Shown here in pieces: positions 17,614 through 26,047 of a DNA stretch of 64,000 nucleotides. The translations under genes and the position numbers were made by a program. Under the pieces are notes generated by a model. The model made no database searches and had not been told where the DNA came from. It saw only the letters and a list, made by a program, of their open reading frames with translations. Positions within the stretch are counted from its first letter, which is position 1, and every line of letters begins with the position of its first letter. Source of the DNA: CAIMUX01 sp964473865 (GTDB taxonomy: Bacteria > Eisenbacteria > RBG-16-71-46 > CAIMUX01); the NCBI GenBank assembly GCA_964473865.1, contig CAYYQN010000019.1, positions 20,393-84,392 of the forward strand. Reading direction: 5' to 3'.

Positions 17614-19413
17614 CTAGGGTAGCTGCGCGTGCGCCGCCTGGAGGATCTCCTTGCTCGCCCCCACTCCCTGCAGGAACACCACCAGCCCCATCCCCTCCTC
17701 GCTCCAGAGCGAGCCGCTCGGCCGCCGGTCGTTCCCCAGCAGGAACTCCAGGTCGATGTCGGTCCAGTCGCCGCGGTGGGTCAGGCCCAAGGCCGCGGCC
17801 GACCCCACCTCCTTGTACTCCCGCACCACGTGCCCGTAGGGCTCGACGCCGTGGATGCCGCGGGTCACGAGCGCGTCCTTGTATGACGCCGCCATGAGCA
17901 TCAGCGTCGTCGGCTCCGCCAGGTCCTGCAGGCAGAAGACCCGCACCCGCCCGGTCGCGCGTACGCCCGGTTCGCGCTCCGTGGAGAGCCAGTGAAACGC
18001 GACCGCCGCCTCCGTGGGCCGCACCCGGTCGACCATTTCCAGGTACCAGCCCGCGATCTGATCGACGTTCCCGGACCCGGCTCCCTGCTTCTTGTGGATT
18101 CCCGCCACCATCGCCACCGGAAGACCGCTGCCCTCGAGGTTTCCGTAGAAGGTGTTCCGGGCCAGGGTCGACGGGGTGGCGAGCGAGTCGGGGTTCGGAG
18201 GCCAGCGGGTGTGCGATTGCAGGCCGATGAAGCCGTTCTCCGGACCTTCCCGGACCCAGAGCGACTCGACGGCGGCATCGGCCGGGCCGCAGTTCGGGCA
18301 GTAGGTTGCGGTGAAGATCTCGAGGAGTGCGGTGCGCGCCTGGGGCGCCGGCTCCAGGCTGAAGCCGAACTGCCGGAGAAGGGAGTCCGGCGCAATCGTC
18401 TGCGTGGAATCAGGGTCGCCGGGCTGATAGGCGGCACCGCGGAGCCGGACCGTGACTGCGTGCGTCCCCTCGCCGAGGCAGCGCAGCGTGTCGGGGGTCG
18501 CGCGTCCGGTCGGCGCGCCGTCAAGCCACACCTCTCCCCGGACGGGCGCGGAGGTCACCACCACCGGAGCCACCGGGTTCACGCGCCAGGAAAGGGTGGT
18601 CTCCTGGAACGAGGCAATCACAGCCTGCTGCGGCTCGCCGGGGGAGACGATCGTGCAGGGACGCTGCACCCGGATCGGATAGCTGCCGGGCGACATGGTG
18701 AAGGAGTACGTGTCGCTGGTGGCGCCTTCGACCAGGACGGAGTCCTCTCCCAGGACGACGCGCGCGCCGAGGTATCCATCCGGCTCGCGGGACGATAGGC
18801 GAATGGTGAGCGTGCCCGCATCCGGGGGTGGCGGGGGAGCGGTCCGAGCCGTGAAGGGGGGCGAGATCCGCCCGAAGTTCCCATGCGGATCCACGTAACG
18901 AACGGCGAATCCGTAGGTGCTGTCCGGGGCCAGACCCGTGACCGTGAACGATTGCGCTTCTCCGGCGGGAGCGGGGCTCAGATCCCCGGCCGGCCGCAGG
19001 CTCGCCTGGTCCCAGTCGGTTTCGGACTGAATGGCGCGACCGGGTATCCCGCGGAGGAACCAGGCCAGGGCAGTGCCGGACAGGCTGTCATCGCCCGCCG
19101 CGGTCCAGCGGAGTTCCACCCATTCCGGACCACATGCCACTTGGCGCAAGTCCTTGACCATGGCCGGAGGCGTGTCGTCGGCAGGCGGGGTGAGATCGTC
19201 CTCGCAGCCGCAAAGCAGGATCGGCCCGAGACCAGCGGATGCCAGACCGGCGGCCAGCAGACCGCCCCGGACCCACCCGCGGACCGGCCAGGCCGCACCG
19301 GCGCGGCCGCCGCGGCGCATCTGCGCGCCAGGGAGGCCGTCTCGGCGCGACCGCTTGCCGGTGCGGTCGCCGCGTTGGCACCGCAGCTCGCTAGAAGGTC
19401 GTGATGAGCTCAA
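17614..19413 (-). CDS. Omp28-type lipoprotein with Fn3 and PEGA-like domains
   Basis: About 599 residues. The TTG at 19413 is preceded by GAAGGAGGG at good spacing and overlaps the upstream stop by 23 bases, implying coupling. An ATG at 19320 (MRRGGRAGAAW) would give a more normal short n-region but has no SD. A lipobox follows: LGPILLCGC-EDD. Then a fibronectin III-like domain (PPAMVKDLRQV... DSTYGFAVRYVD), a PEGA-like beta domain (GEVWLDGAPTGRATPDTLRCL) and an Omp28-related thioredoxin-like region with EIFTATYCPNCGPADAA, a CxxC motif. Omp28 relatives are outer-membrane lipoproteins of Bacteroidetes. Coupling to the DUF6029 and TlpA genes suggests an envelope thiol-redox or barrel-maturation role; that is inference. 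Confidence 0.8.
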   Translation of the reverse strand: MSSSRPSSELRCQRGDRTGKRSRRDGLPGAQMRRGGRAGAAWPVRGWVRGGLLAAGLASAGLGPILLCGCEDDLTPPADDTPPAMVKDLRQVACGPEWVELRWTAAGDDSLSGTALAWFLRGIPGRAIQSETDWDQASLRPAGDLSPAPAGEAQSFTVTGLAPDSTYGFAVRYVDPHGNFGRISPPFTARTAPPPPPDAGTLTIRLSSREPDGYLGARVVLGEDSVLVEGATSDTYSFTMSPGSYPIRVQRPCTIVSPGEPQQAVIASFQETTLSWRVNPVAPVVVTSAPVRGEVWLDGAPTGRATPDTLRCLGEGTHAVTVRLRGAAYQPGDPDSTQTIAPDSLLRQFGFSLEPAPQARTALLEIFTATYCPNCGPADAAVESLWVREGPENGFIGLQSHTRWPPNPDSLATPSTLARNTFYGNLEGSGLPVAMVAGIHKKQGAGSGNVDQIAGWYLEMVDRVRPTEAAVAFHWLSTEREPGVRATGRVRVFCLQDLAEPTTLMLMAASYKDALVTRGIHGVEPYGHVVREYKEVGSAAALGLTHRGDWTDIDLEFLLGNDRRPSGSLWSEEGMGLVVFLQGVGASKEILQAAHAQLP

Positions 19414-21010
19414 CGCGCCCTCCTTCGAACTTGTCGACGATCTTGCACACCCCGCCGGAGCAGATCTGGCCGGCCCGCACGGTGCCTCCTCCCAAGGAGA
19501 GCTGGTGGCGGTCGCCGATCCGCAGGTTCCAGACGGCCCAGAGCCAGCGGTCCCGGTCGAGGTTCTCCTCGTCCGTCCACTGGGCGGTGAGTCCCCAGGA
19601 CATGCCGTTCGGGCTCGAGACGGTCGCGCCCACGACGTTCTCCCGGAACACCGTGGGTGTGTCGTGGTGACGCTGCGGCCGGTTCACCTGCCGGACCGCC
19701 TGCGACTCGCCGGTGAGATCCAGCGACCAGCCTTCGCGCACCGGCACGACCACCGTCCCGCCCCAGGTGATCCGCTCGAAGAAGACGAGCTGTCCCCCTT
19801 CCAAGACGGTTTCCTCCGTCTCGTTGGCGCGGACGACGACTTCCGTCTCGTCGCCGAACCAGGTCTCGAACTCCCCGGAGGTCTCCCAGGACGACTGCCC
19901 GGAGTGGCGGGCCCGCGTGCGCCCGTAGCTGGTGACGAGACGGGAGCGGTGCGGCAGGTTGACGTACGCCTCGGCGAGTCCGCCCCGTTCATCGTCGAGA
20001 TCGATGTTCGGTGTGTGGCCGCCTTTGTTGAGCAGGGTGGTCATGTGCTGCGGCACGACCGGCGGGGGGCTCACCCAGTCGCGGGTGTTGACCTGGGGGA
20101 GCTTGTAGTGGAGAAGGTCCTTGTATTCGCCGAGCAGCTGCACCGCTCCCAGGTTCACGCCGGCGCTGGCATACCCGGCGTGCCCCTGGGGCAGGCGCCG
20201 GCCGGAGGGATCGCGGGACGGCCCGCCGGTGGCATTGCGGGCGTCACGCATCGCGTATTCGCCGTAGAGATCGAGGCGCGGCCCGAGGGCGCCCTGCAGC
20301 AGGCCGCCGTACAGCCGGTCCCCGCCGCTGCGAGCGCCGGCCGTGCCCAAGTTGTAGTCGCTCCAGGCGCCCTGAATCCCGACCTTCCAGTTGGCGGGAA
20401 GCGCGGCCGCGATGCGCCCGGCCTTCAGCACCATCTCGGGGGCGCCGAGCGAGTTGGTGCCCGAGAGGATCTCCGCCTCGAGGCCGTGTCCCGTCGCGCG
20501 GGCGTTCACGCCGTCGATGACGTTGTCGAAATCGACCGTCTGGTCCTCGAAGATGTTCAGGACCAGCCCGCGCCCGAAGGTGGCGTAGGAGTCGCCGGCG
20601 CGCACGAAGAAGCTGCCGGCATCGGCCTCGATCCAGCGCTTGCGGATTCCCTGGGCCTCGGTTCCGTAGTCGTTGGGATCGAGTCGGGAGGCATCGGACG
20701 GGGAGTGACTGAGCAGCGTGGCCCCCACGGCGTAGATTCCGTGGGCCACGCGCACATCGAGCCGGTCATCCACGACGCTCTCGCGGTACTGGCTGTCGTA
20801 GCTCGATTCGAAGGCATTGCCGACCTGAAACGTCGTCTCCTCGGCCCACGCGGCCGGGGCAAGGGCGCCCAGCGTGCACAGGATCGCGAGGGAGAGCGCG
20901 AATCCGCCCCGGGCGGGAGCTGCGATCGGAACCGGGCCTGGGGCCGGGGCGACCGCCCAGCCCGCGCCGGCGACCCGGCGGCCCGCGGGAACGCTTCGCA
21001 GCGCGCCCAT
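19391..21010 (-). CDS. DUF6029-like outer-membrane beta-barrel protein
   Basis: A 539-residue protein. The ATG at 21010 overlaps the upstream tlpA stop as TGATG, a coupled start; the frame is open to 21073 but that would overlap further. An unusually long Ala/Pro-rich n-region precedes the hydrophobic stretch GFALSLAILCTLGALAPAAWA, with cleavage near AWA-EE. The mature part alternates short polar turns and aromatic-ended strands (YATFGRGLVLNIFEDQ, LYGEYAMRD, GLTAQWTDEEN) as in outer-membrane barrels, and resembles DUF6029 proteins of the FCB group. The partner of TlpA and Omp28 genes in one operon; function unknown. Confidence 0.78.
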   Translation of the reverse strand: MGALRSVPAGRRVAGAGWAVAPAPGPVPIAAPARGGFALSLAILCTLGALAPAAWAEETTFQVGNAFESSYDSQYRESVVDDRLDVRVAHGIYAVGATLLSHSPSDASRLDPNDYGTEAQGIRKRWIEADAGSFFVRAGDSYATFGRGLVLNIFEDQTVDFDNVIDGVNARATGHGLEAEILSGTNSLGAPEMVLKAGRIAAALPANWKVGIQGAWSDYNLGTAGARSGGDRLYGGLLQGALGPRLDLYGEYAMRDARNATGGPSRDPSGRRLPQGHAGYASAGVNLGAVQLLGEYKDLLHYKLPQVNTRDWVSPPPVVPQHMTTLLNKGGHTPNIDLDDERGGLAEAYVNLPHRSRLVTSYGRTRARHSGQSSWETSGEFETWFGDETEVVVRANETEETVLEGGQLVFFERITWGGTVVVPVREGWSLDLTGESQAVRQVNRPQRHHDTPTVFRENVVGATVSSPNGMSWGLTAQWTDEENLDRDRWLWAVWNLRIGDRHQLSLGGGTVRAGQICSGGVCKIVDKFEGGRVELITTF

Positions 21011-21603
21011 CACTTCGATTCTGCCTTGGGTGCCGCGGTGTCCCCGAGAAGTGCTACGATCCGCGTCTCCCAATCCTTCTCATCTCCGGCGTTATAGCCC
21101 TGCGTGATCTTCACGATCTTCCCGTCCGGCGCAATCAGCACCGTCGTCGGGAAGTTCCGCACGTTGTACAGATTACCGATCTTCCGCGTGGGGTCGGGGA
21201 CGTTCGGGAAGGCAAAGCCCTTGGACTGGATCATCGGCTTGACCTTCGCCGCGGTCTTCTGGTCGTCGGAGGGGACGCCGAGCAGTGTGAAGCCCTGGTC
21301 CCGGTGCCGCTCCCACACCGCCTGCAGCTTGGGCAGCTCGAGCATGCACGGCTTGCACCAGGTCGTCCAGAAGTCCAGCAGGACCGGGCCCTTCTTCAGG
21401 AGCTGGCTGAGCTGGTAGGTCTTTCCGTCCACGCCGGTGACGGTGAAATCGGGGGCGGTCGAGAGGAGCGTCTTCTGCTCCGCAGGGGCCCCGGTGTGCT
21501 CCCCGGCCCGGGCCGGGACGGCGAGCAGGAAAAGCGCAGTGACGAAGGCGAAGATCAGCGGCACGACGGCCGCCAGGGCGCGGCCACAACGGATCGAACC
21601 CAT
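21010..21603 (-). CDS. TlpA-family thiol-disulfide oxidoreductase
   Basis: A 197-residue exported thioredoxin-like protein. The ATG at 21603 follows AAGGAGA and starts a signal peptide (residues 1-33, ending PARAG). The redoxin fold follows with WTTWCKPC (Cys83, Cys86 as the CxxC pair), PSDDQ, and NFPTTVLIAPDGKIV with the cis-proline. TlpA/ResA proteins reduce disulphides outside the cytoplasm, for example in cytochrome c maturation. Here the gene leads a coupled trio with a DUF6029 barrel and an Omp28-type lipoprotein, so the substrate may be one of those. The longer open frame to 22179 lacks an SD-led start. Confidence 0.9.
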   Translation of the reverse strand: MGSIRCGRALAAVVPLIFAFVTALFLLAVPARAGEHTGAPAEQKTLLSTAPDFTVTGVDGKTYQLSQLLKKGPVLLDFWTTWCKPCMLELPKLQAVWERHRDQGFTLLGVPSDDQKTAAKVKPMIQSKGFAFPNVPDPTRKIGNLYNVRNFPTTVLIAPDGKIVKITQGYNAGDEKDWETRIVALLGDTAAPKAESK

Positions 21604-21664
21604 CCGTATCTCCTTCCACGACAGGTGTGCCAGGACAGGCGGGAGTCGCCGGGAACCGCCATCA

Positions 21665-21694
21665 AACATAGCGGATCCGGGGGGGCGGGGACAA
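21665..21694 (-). promoter_or_regulatory. Possible sigma70-type promoter for tlpA
   Basis: On the minus strand TTGTCC (21694-21689) is followed after 18 bases by TATGTT (21670-21665), about 60 bases upstream of the tlpA start. Each box matches four of six consensus bases. Confidence 0.35.
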
Positions 21695-21893
21695 CGGGGT
21701 GCGACATGGAAGTGCCGGCGCAACCCGGCGGGCCCGGAGTCGTAACTCTCTTGTCCGCCGGGAGTACCGGGACCCGGTCCCGACACCGGGAGCGCGAGCC
21801 GACTCACCACCCAGGGTCCACCGCGTTCGAAGATGTCCGCAGATCCGCGTTCGTGCTCCCGGCGGCCACTCTCTAGCGCGGCAGTCCTGCCCC

Positions 21894-24053
21894 CTATCGG
21901 AACCGCGCCTTCAGCCGCCCCCAGCTCATCTTCTCGGTCGCAATGGGCAAGGGGCAGATGTTCTCTTCGCAGGGCACCCCCAGGCCCAGGAAAAGGCCGC
22001 CCCATAGCGAGCACTGCAGCGGAGTCAGCACCCTGCACTCGAGGTCGAAGCAGCAGGCGCCGTCGGGCGGCGGCTGGGGACAGGGATTCGGCGAGCAGGA
22101 GCCTTCCTGGTAGATCCCGTGTTCGCGGGCGCAACCCTCGACTGTCAGAACGTGACAGCTCCCGTCTTCGAAGCAGCACGCGCCGGGGACCGGAGGATGG
22201 GAGCAGGGTGAGATGCCCGGAACGCCGAAACCGATTCCTCCGAGGCCGACGATGGGGTCCTCCTGGGGTGGCTCCGAGTCATCGAGGAAGACGGTCGGTT
22301 GCGTGGGGTGGAGCACCGTGGTCCAGACGCCTCCCTCGCCGCCGTAGCCTCCAATCCAGCAGATCTCCACAATCCGGCTGGTCTGGACTTCGGCGAGAGT
22401 GATCGTGGTCCCTCCACCGGAACTGCCGGGCCAGCCATCGACGAGGATCTCGGCATCGCCCGCTGCGGGAAGGCCCGCCGCCAGGACGAAGACGCTGCCC
22501 ACGTCGAACTCCGCGCCGAACGAAAGACCCTTGAGACGAGGATGAGTCGCCCAGGGGAAGGCCGCGTAGACCTTCCACACGACGAGCGAGTCGGGAGGCA
22601 GCACCACGTCCGCGGCTTCGCACGAGGCCGGGGGAAGGGTCGGGTACTCGCTGCTGTCGAGGGTGTAGGCGACTCCGACGTCGTGGACGACGAGGACCCC
22701 GCCCGCGTTCACGCCGCCCGGCTGGGGGCACGGATTCGGCGAGCAGGCGGTTCCGGGACCCTGAAAGTCCCCGTGCAGGCGGCCGCAGATGTACTGAGCA
22801 TGAACGGTGCAGCCGCCGTCGCTGAAGCAGCAGGCGCCGTACGCCTGGGGGCACGGATTGGGTTGGCAGTCCGTTCCGAAGCCCAGCCACTGGCCACCCT
22901 CGTTCTGGCATTGCTCCTCGTCTGTGAGGAGACAGAAGCCGTCGGGGTAGCAGCAAGCGCCCCAGGGGGGCGGGCAGGGATTAGGCTGGCAGTCCGGTTC
23001 CCAATACCACCAGAAGCCTCCGGCCGCCTCGCAGGGTCCCTCGGCCATGACGATGCAGATGCCGCTCGGAATGCAGCAGGCCCCCTGGGGCTGGGGACAG
23101 GGATTCGGTTCGCAGGAGGCAATCGAGCCGGTCCAGTCGCCGCCGCTTTGCAGGCACGGCAGCTGACCTAGCTCCGCGCAGGTTCCGTCGTCGTAGCAGC
23201 AGATCCCCTGCGGCTGCGGGCAAGGGTTCGGGGTGCAGGTCGTGGATGCTCCCTGCCACGCTCCGCCGGCGGCCGCGCACGCTGCCGGGAACGAGATCGA
23301 ACAGGTGCCGTCCGCATGGCAGCAGGCGCCCAGAGCGGGACAGAGGTCAGGCGTGCAGGGGACCGCCCCGTGCGAGGTGCCGCCGCCGGCGGCACAGGCG
23401 GCGGGAAGCAGGATCTGGCAGGAGCCGTTGGGGAGACAGCAGGCGATTCCGTTGACCACGCCGCACGGGGTGTAGCCGTCGAGGCCGAAGCCGAGCCGGC
23501 CGTAGTCGGCAATCGGGTCCGTCGCCTGCGGCGTGCCGTCATCGACGAAGACCGAGGTTTGCACCGGGTGCGGTCCGGTGTTCCACATTCCGGGACTCGA
23601 GGCGTAGCCGGCGAACCAGTAGCAGCAAATCACCGCGTCGGTCTGGGTGGTGCCGAAGCTCTGCCCGATGCTGCAGCCGCTGGTGTGCGGCCAGCCGCCG
23701 TCGGTGATCTCGAAATCCATGACCGGATCGGGAAGCTGACCCCAGGTGACATGGACGGAGTCGTCCATGGTGACGCCCCAGGCCAGGCCCTTCAGGCGCG
23801 GGCTGGACCCCTCGGGAAAGGCGGCGTACACCCGCCAGCAGGCGAGCGTCGCATAGTCGTCGATCCGGGTGTCGACGGTCTCACAGGTGGGAGCAGGCAC
23901 GCCGGTCGGGCAGCCGGACGCCGTGACGCCGATGTCGTGGACCACCAGGACGCCGCCCGCGTTCGGGCCGGCCAGAGCGGAACCCACGAAGACGGACATG
24001 GACATGAGGGCAAGCGTGGCGCAGGCCAGAAACCGCCAGACTCCCACACGCAC
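21894..24053 (-). CDS. Secreted Cys-rich repeat protein with two recurrent domains and SWGRLKARFR tail
   Basis: About 719 residues from the GTG at 24053, chosen because a G-rich SD (AGGGGGT) precedes it and it begins directly at a signal peptide (residues 1-28, ending SALA-GP). ATGs at 24092 and 24116 are in frame but lack an SD. Order: recurrent domain A (about 31-197, starting NAGGVLVVHDIG), six Cys-rich repeats of about 40 residues (pattern GACC..DG.C......C...GG.W.G....C.PNPCPQP), recurrent domain B (starting NAGGVLVVHDVG), two more Cys-rich repeats, then SWGRLKARFR at the terminus. Similar Cys modules occur in planctomycete and Eisenbacteria secreted proteins. Probably extracellular and disulphide-stabilised. 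Function unknown. Confidence 0.82.
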   Translation of the reverse strand: MRVGVWRFLACATLALMSMSVFVGSALAGPNAGGVLVVHDIGVTASGCPTGVPAPTCETVDTRIDDYATLACWRVYAAFPEGSSPRLKGLAWGVTMDDSVHVTWGQLPDPVMDFEITDGGWPHTSGCSIGQSFGTTQTDAVICCYWFAGYASSPGMWNTGPHPVQTSVFVDDGTPQATDPIADYGRLGFGLDGYTPCGVVNGIACCLPNGSCQILLPAACAAGGGTSHGAVPCTPDLCPALGACCHADGTCSISFPAACAAAGGAWQGASTTCTPNPCPQPQGICCYDDGTCAELGQLPCLQSGGDWTGSIASCEPNPCPQPQGACCIPSGICIVMAEGPCEAAGGFWWYWEPDCQPNPCPPPWGACCYPDGFCLLTDEEQCQNEGGQWLGFGTDCQPNPCPQAYGACCFSDGGCTVHAQYICGRLHGDFQGPGTACSPNPCPQPGGVNAGGVLVVHDVGVAYTLDSSEYPTLPPASCEAADVVLPPDSLVVWKVYAAFPWATHPRLKGLSFGAEFDVGSVFVLAAGLPAAGDAEILVDGWPGSSGGGTTITLAEVQTSRIVEICWIGGYGGEGGVWTTVLHPTQPTVFLDDSEPPQEDPIVGLGGIGFGVPGISPCSHPPVPGACCFEDGSCHVLTVEGCAREHGIYQEGSCSPNPCPQPPPDGACCFDLECRVLTPLQCSLWGGLFLGLGVPCEENICPLPIATEKMSWGRLKARFR

Positions 24054-24362
24054 GGTTACCCCCTGGTTTGGCGGAGCGGAACGGACGCTCATCAGCCGTT
24101 CGAAGCGGTAGAACATGCGAAAGCGAGTATAGCGGAAGTGCGGGGAGGGAGCCTCCGGACCGGCATGAGTCGGTCGGGCGGCGCGTTTGCCTGCTGATGG
24201 GCGGAGCGGCCCGGAGCCGCTGCGGACGAAGAAGCCGCCGCAGGCGGTGGCCTCCAGGCCCTTCCACTTCAGGAAGAGCGGCGCGGGGCTGCGCTGGCTG
24301 CCGAACATGCGCACGGTCATGCCCTGTACGACCTGGGTCCCGGGGTCGATGTTGGTACCGGC
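24054..24362. other. Intergenic stretch upstream of the Cys-rich gene
   Basis: No gene is supported. On the minus strand a TATACT -10-like box (24131-24126) lies about 70 bases before the GTG, but no good -35 accompanies it. The minus frame stays open through the whole stretch, joining the hsdR scrap to the Cys-rich gene, but without sign of coding conservation. Confidence 0.35.
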
Positions 24363-24512
24363 GCGGTCGCCGAGGCCGTTGCGCACGGCCGCGTCACCCG
24401 GTGCGCGGGCGCGCACGCCGGTGTCGCTGGGTCGCCCGTTGCGAGCGGCTGTCTCGCGAGGCCGGCCACTTTGCGCAGCGGTCCCATCCGGCCGGTCATT
24501 GCGCACGGTGGT
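24363..24512 (-). repeat. Five imperfect 30-bp tandem repeats
   Basis: Read on the minus strand in the frame of the hsdR relic, five exact-length 30-base units encode a ten-residue motif close to T-A-[AV]-R-N-G-R-P-x-D (for example TAARNGRPSD and TGVRARAPGD). Units differ at several bases, there are no spacers, and period and frame are kept throughout. Confidence 0.7.
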
Positions 24513-24599
24513 GTCCCTGGGGCAGGCATCGGGACCCCACCGCAGGAGCCCGCACTCGATCGCCTCTTCGAAGGAACGCTCAGAGGTGTCAGAGGTCAT
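24513..24599 (-). pseudogene. N-terminal scrap of a type I restriction HsdR subunit
   Basis: The ATG at 24599 overlaps the fic stop as ATGA, a normal operon junction. The first about 29 codons (TSDTSERSFEEAIECGLL, then RWGPDACP) resemble the start of HsdR restriction subunits, which commonly begin with a (T)DTSE.xFE..IE..LL pattern. After this the sequence turns into 30-bp repeats and no endonuclease or helicase motif follows, so nearly all of the roughly 1000-residue gene is gone. The assignment rests on a short stretch and on the hsdM relic at the other side of fic. Confidence 0.55.
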
Positions 24600-25783
24600 G
24601 GCGTCCTTTCCCGCCGGCGCGACGCCCGTTTCCTCCCGAGCGCCGGCGGTTCTTCGAGAATCTGGAGGAGTGCGCGCGCGCAGTAGACGCGATTTCGTCT
24701 GGCTTCGCCGGCGAGGGTCACGATCCCCGCCGAATCCAGTCGGTCGATGGCACGCTGGGCTGTGGTGAACGCCACGTTCAACCGCTCGGCAAGCCGGTTC
24801 ACCGTCCAAAAGGGATTCTCGGTGAACAGGTCGATCGCCTCCACGGGCAGGCGGGAGTGTGCCGGTGCGACCTGTTCGCGCCAGTGCGCGAGCAGATCCT
24901 CGATGCGCTGGATGCGGCCGAGCGCGTCCTCGGCCTGCTCGGCAACTCCGGACAGGAAGTACGCCAGCCACTCCTCCCACTCGCCCCTCTCGGTCACCCC
25001 CAACAGGCGTGCGTAGTACTCCGAGCGGGTGGCATCGAACCAGGCGCTCAGACAGAGGAGCGGCGAGGGGAGGACCCCTCTGGTCACCAGCAGGAGGGTG
25101 ATGAGGAGGCGTCCCACGCGTCCGTTGCCGTCGAGGAATGGGTGGATCGCCTCGAATTGGGAGTGAGCGAGCGCCGCTTGGACGAGGGGAGGCAAGGAGT
25201 CGTCATGCAGGAACGCTTCCCAGGCGCCGAGGCACTCCATGACGCGATCCGGGGGCGGCGGTACATAGCTCGCCTCCGCGAGCGGACAGCCCGCGCGGCC
25301 GATCCAGTTCTGCGTCTGCCGGAACTCGCCCGGCACGGCCGTGTCGCCGCGCACTCCGCGCAGCAGCTTCTGGTGCAGCTCCCGCACCAGGCGGAGCGAC
25401 AGCGGTAGCGTCCGCAACCTCGGGATACCGTGCTCGAGGGCAACGACGTAGTTGGCGACTTCGCGGAGATCCTCTGGGCTCCGTTCGACGGCAGCGCCGG
25501 CTTCCGCGGCAAGCAACTCGCCCAAGGTAGCCTGTGTGCCCTCGATGCGGCTGGAAAGCACCGCCTCGCGCTTGACGAACGGACGGATCAAGAGGGGTGG
25601 ATTCCGCAGCCGCCGGCCCTCGCCGGCCAGGCGGCCGATGGCTCGATCCGCCGCCGAGAGCACGGCCACCATCTCCGCACTCCAGACGATCGGGGGTGGC
25701 AGGGGAGCCGGTACGTAGGCTCGGTAGCCTCCCGGGCATCGAATCACGCGGCCATGCGGCTGATGCGGGGATTGGCCCATCAT
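24596..25783 (-). CDS. Fic-family protein (AMP-transferase type)
   Basis: A 395-residue protein. The ATG at 25783 follows CCAGGAGGAC. An N-terminal Fic_N region holds SSRIEG, matching the inhibitory [ST]xxxE[GN] motif of class II Fic proteins. The Fic core has HPFLDGNGRVGR, a complete HxFx(D/E)GNGRxxR active site. A C-terminal winged-helix-like region follows (TVNRLAERLNVAFTTAQRAIDRL). Fic enzymes usually transfer AMP from ATP to hydroxyl side chains; the target here is unknown. Fic genes of this architecture are frequent inside type I restriction loci, and scraps of hsdM and hsdR flank this one. The frame is intact, so it may still be used after the restriction genes decayed. Confidence 0.92.
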   Translation of the reverse strand: MMGQSPHQPHGRVIRCPGGYRAYVPAPLPPPIVWSAEMVAVLSAADRAIGRLAGEGRRLRNPPLLIRPFVKREAVLSSRIEGTQATLGELLAAEAGAAVERSPEDLREVANYVVALEHGIPRLRTLPLSLRLVRELHQKLLRGVRGDTAVPGEFRQTQNWIGRAGCPLAEASYVPPPPDRVMECLGAWEAFLHDDSLPPLVQAALAHSQFEAIHPFLDGNGRVGRLLITLLLVTRGVLPSPLLCLSAWFDATRSEYYARLLGVTERGEWEEWLAYFLSGVAEQAEDALGRIQRIEDLLAHWREQVAPAHSRLPVEAIDLFTENPFWTVNRLAERLNVAFTTAQRAIDRLDSAGIVTLAGEARRNRVYCARALLQILEEPPALGRKRASRRRERTP

Positions 25784-25825
25784 CGTCCTCCTGGTTCGCG
25801 GCGGCGAGAACAGTCGCTGAGATTA

Positions 25826-26047
25826 TTAGCGAATCTGCCCTAGAACGAAAACAAGAATCGGGGTCCGCTCCGGGGGGATTCGTTGCGTTCGTCGGGGCAG
25901 CGTCCCGGCCCGGCGGACCGCTTCCTTCGTGTCCGGGAGCACGCAGTCCAGCCGGCGTAGAACCGTCAGCGGCAGGATGACGTCCTGGTACTTGCTGCGC
26001 CGGCACCGTGGCCCGTGCGGGAAACACCGCCGATTGCCGGCGGATGG
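25826..26047 (-). pseudogene. N-terminal scrap of type I methyltransferase HsdM
   Basis: On the minus strand, a frame bounded by TAG (26050-26048) and TAA (25828-25826) includes SKYQDVILPLTVLRRLDCVL followed by PDTKEAV (about 25935-26000). This is the conserved N-terminal helical region of HsdM, the modification subunit of type I restriction systems (family pattern Y..VILP.TVLRRLDC.L..TK). Similarity fades after TKEAV and no methyltransferase motif (NPPF, DPxxGxG) follows. No start codon with SD is visible. It ends about 43 bases before fic on the same strand, the gene order expected in a hsdM-fic-hsdR locus. Confidence 0.75.

Noticed and set aside
24363..24512. CRISPR array
   Set aside because: The 30-base units are contiguous with no spacers and keep a reading frame.
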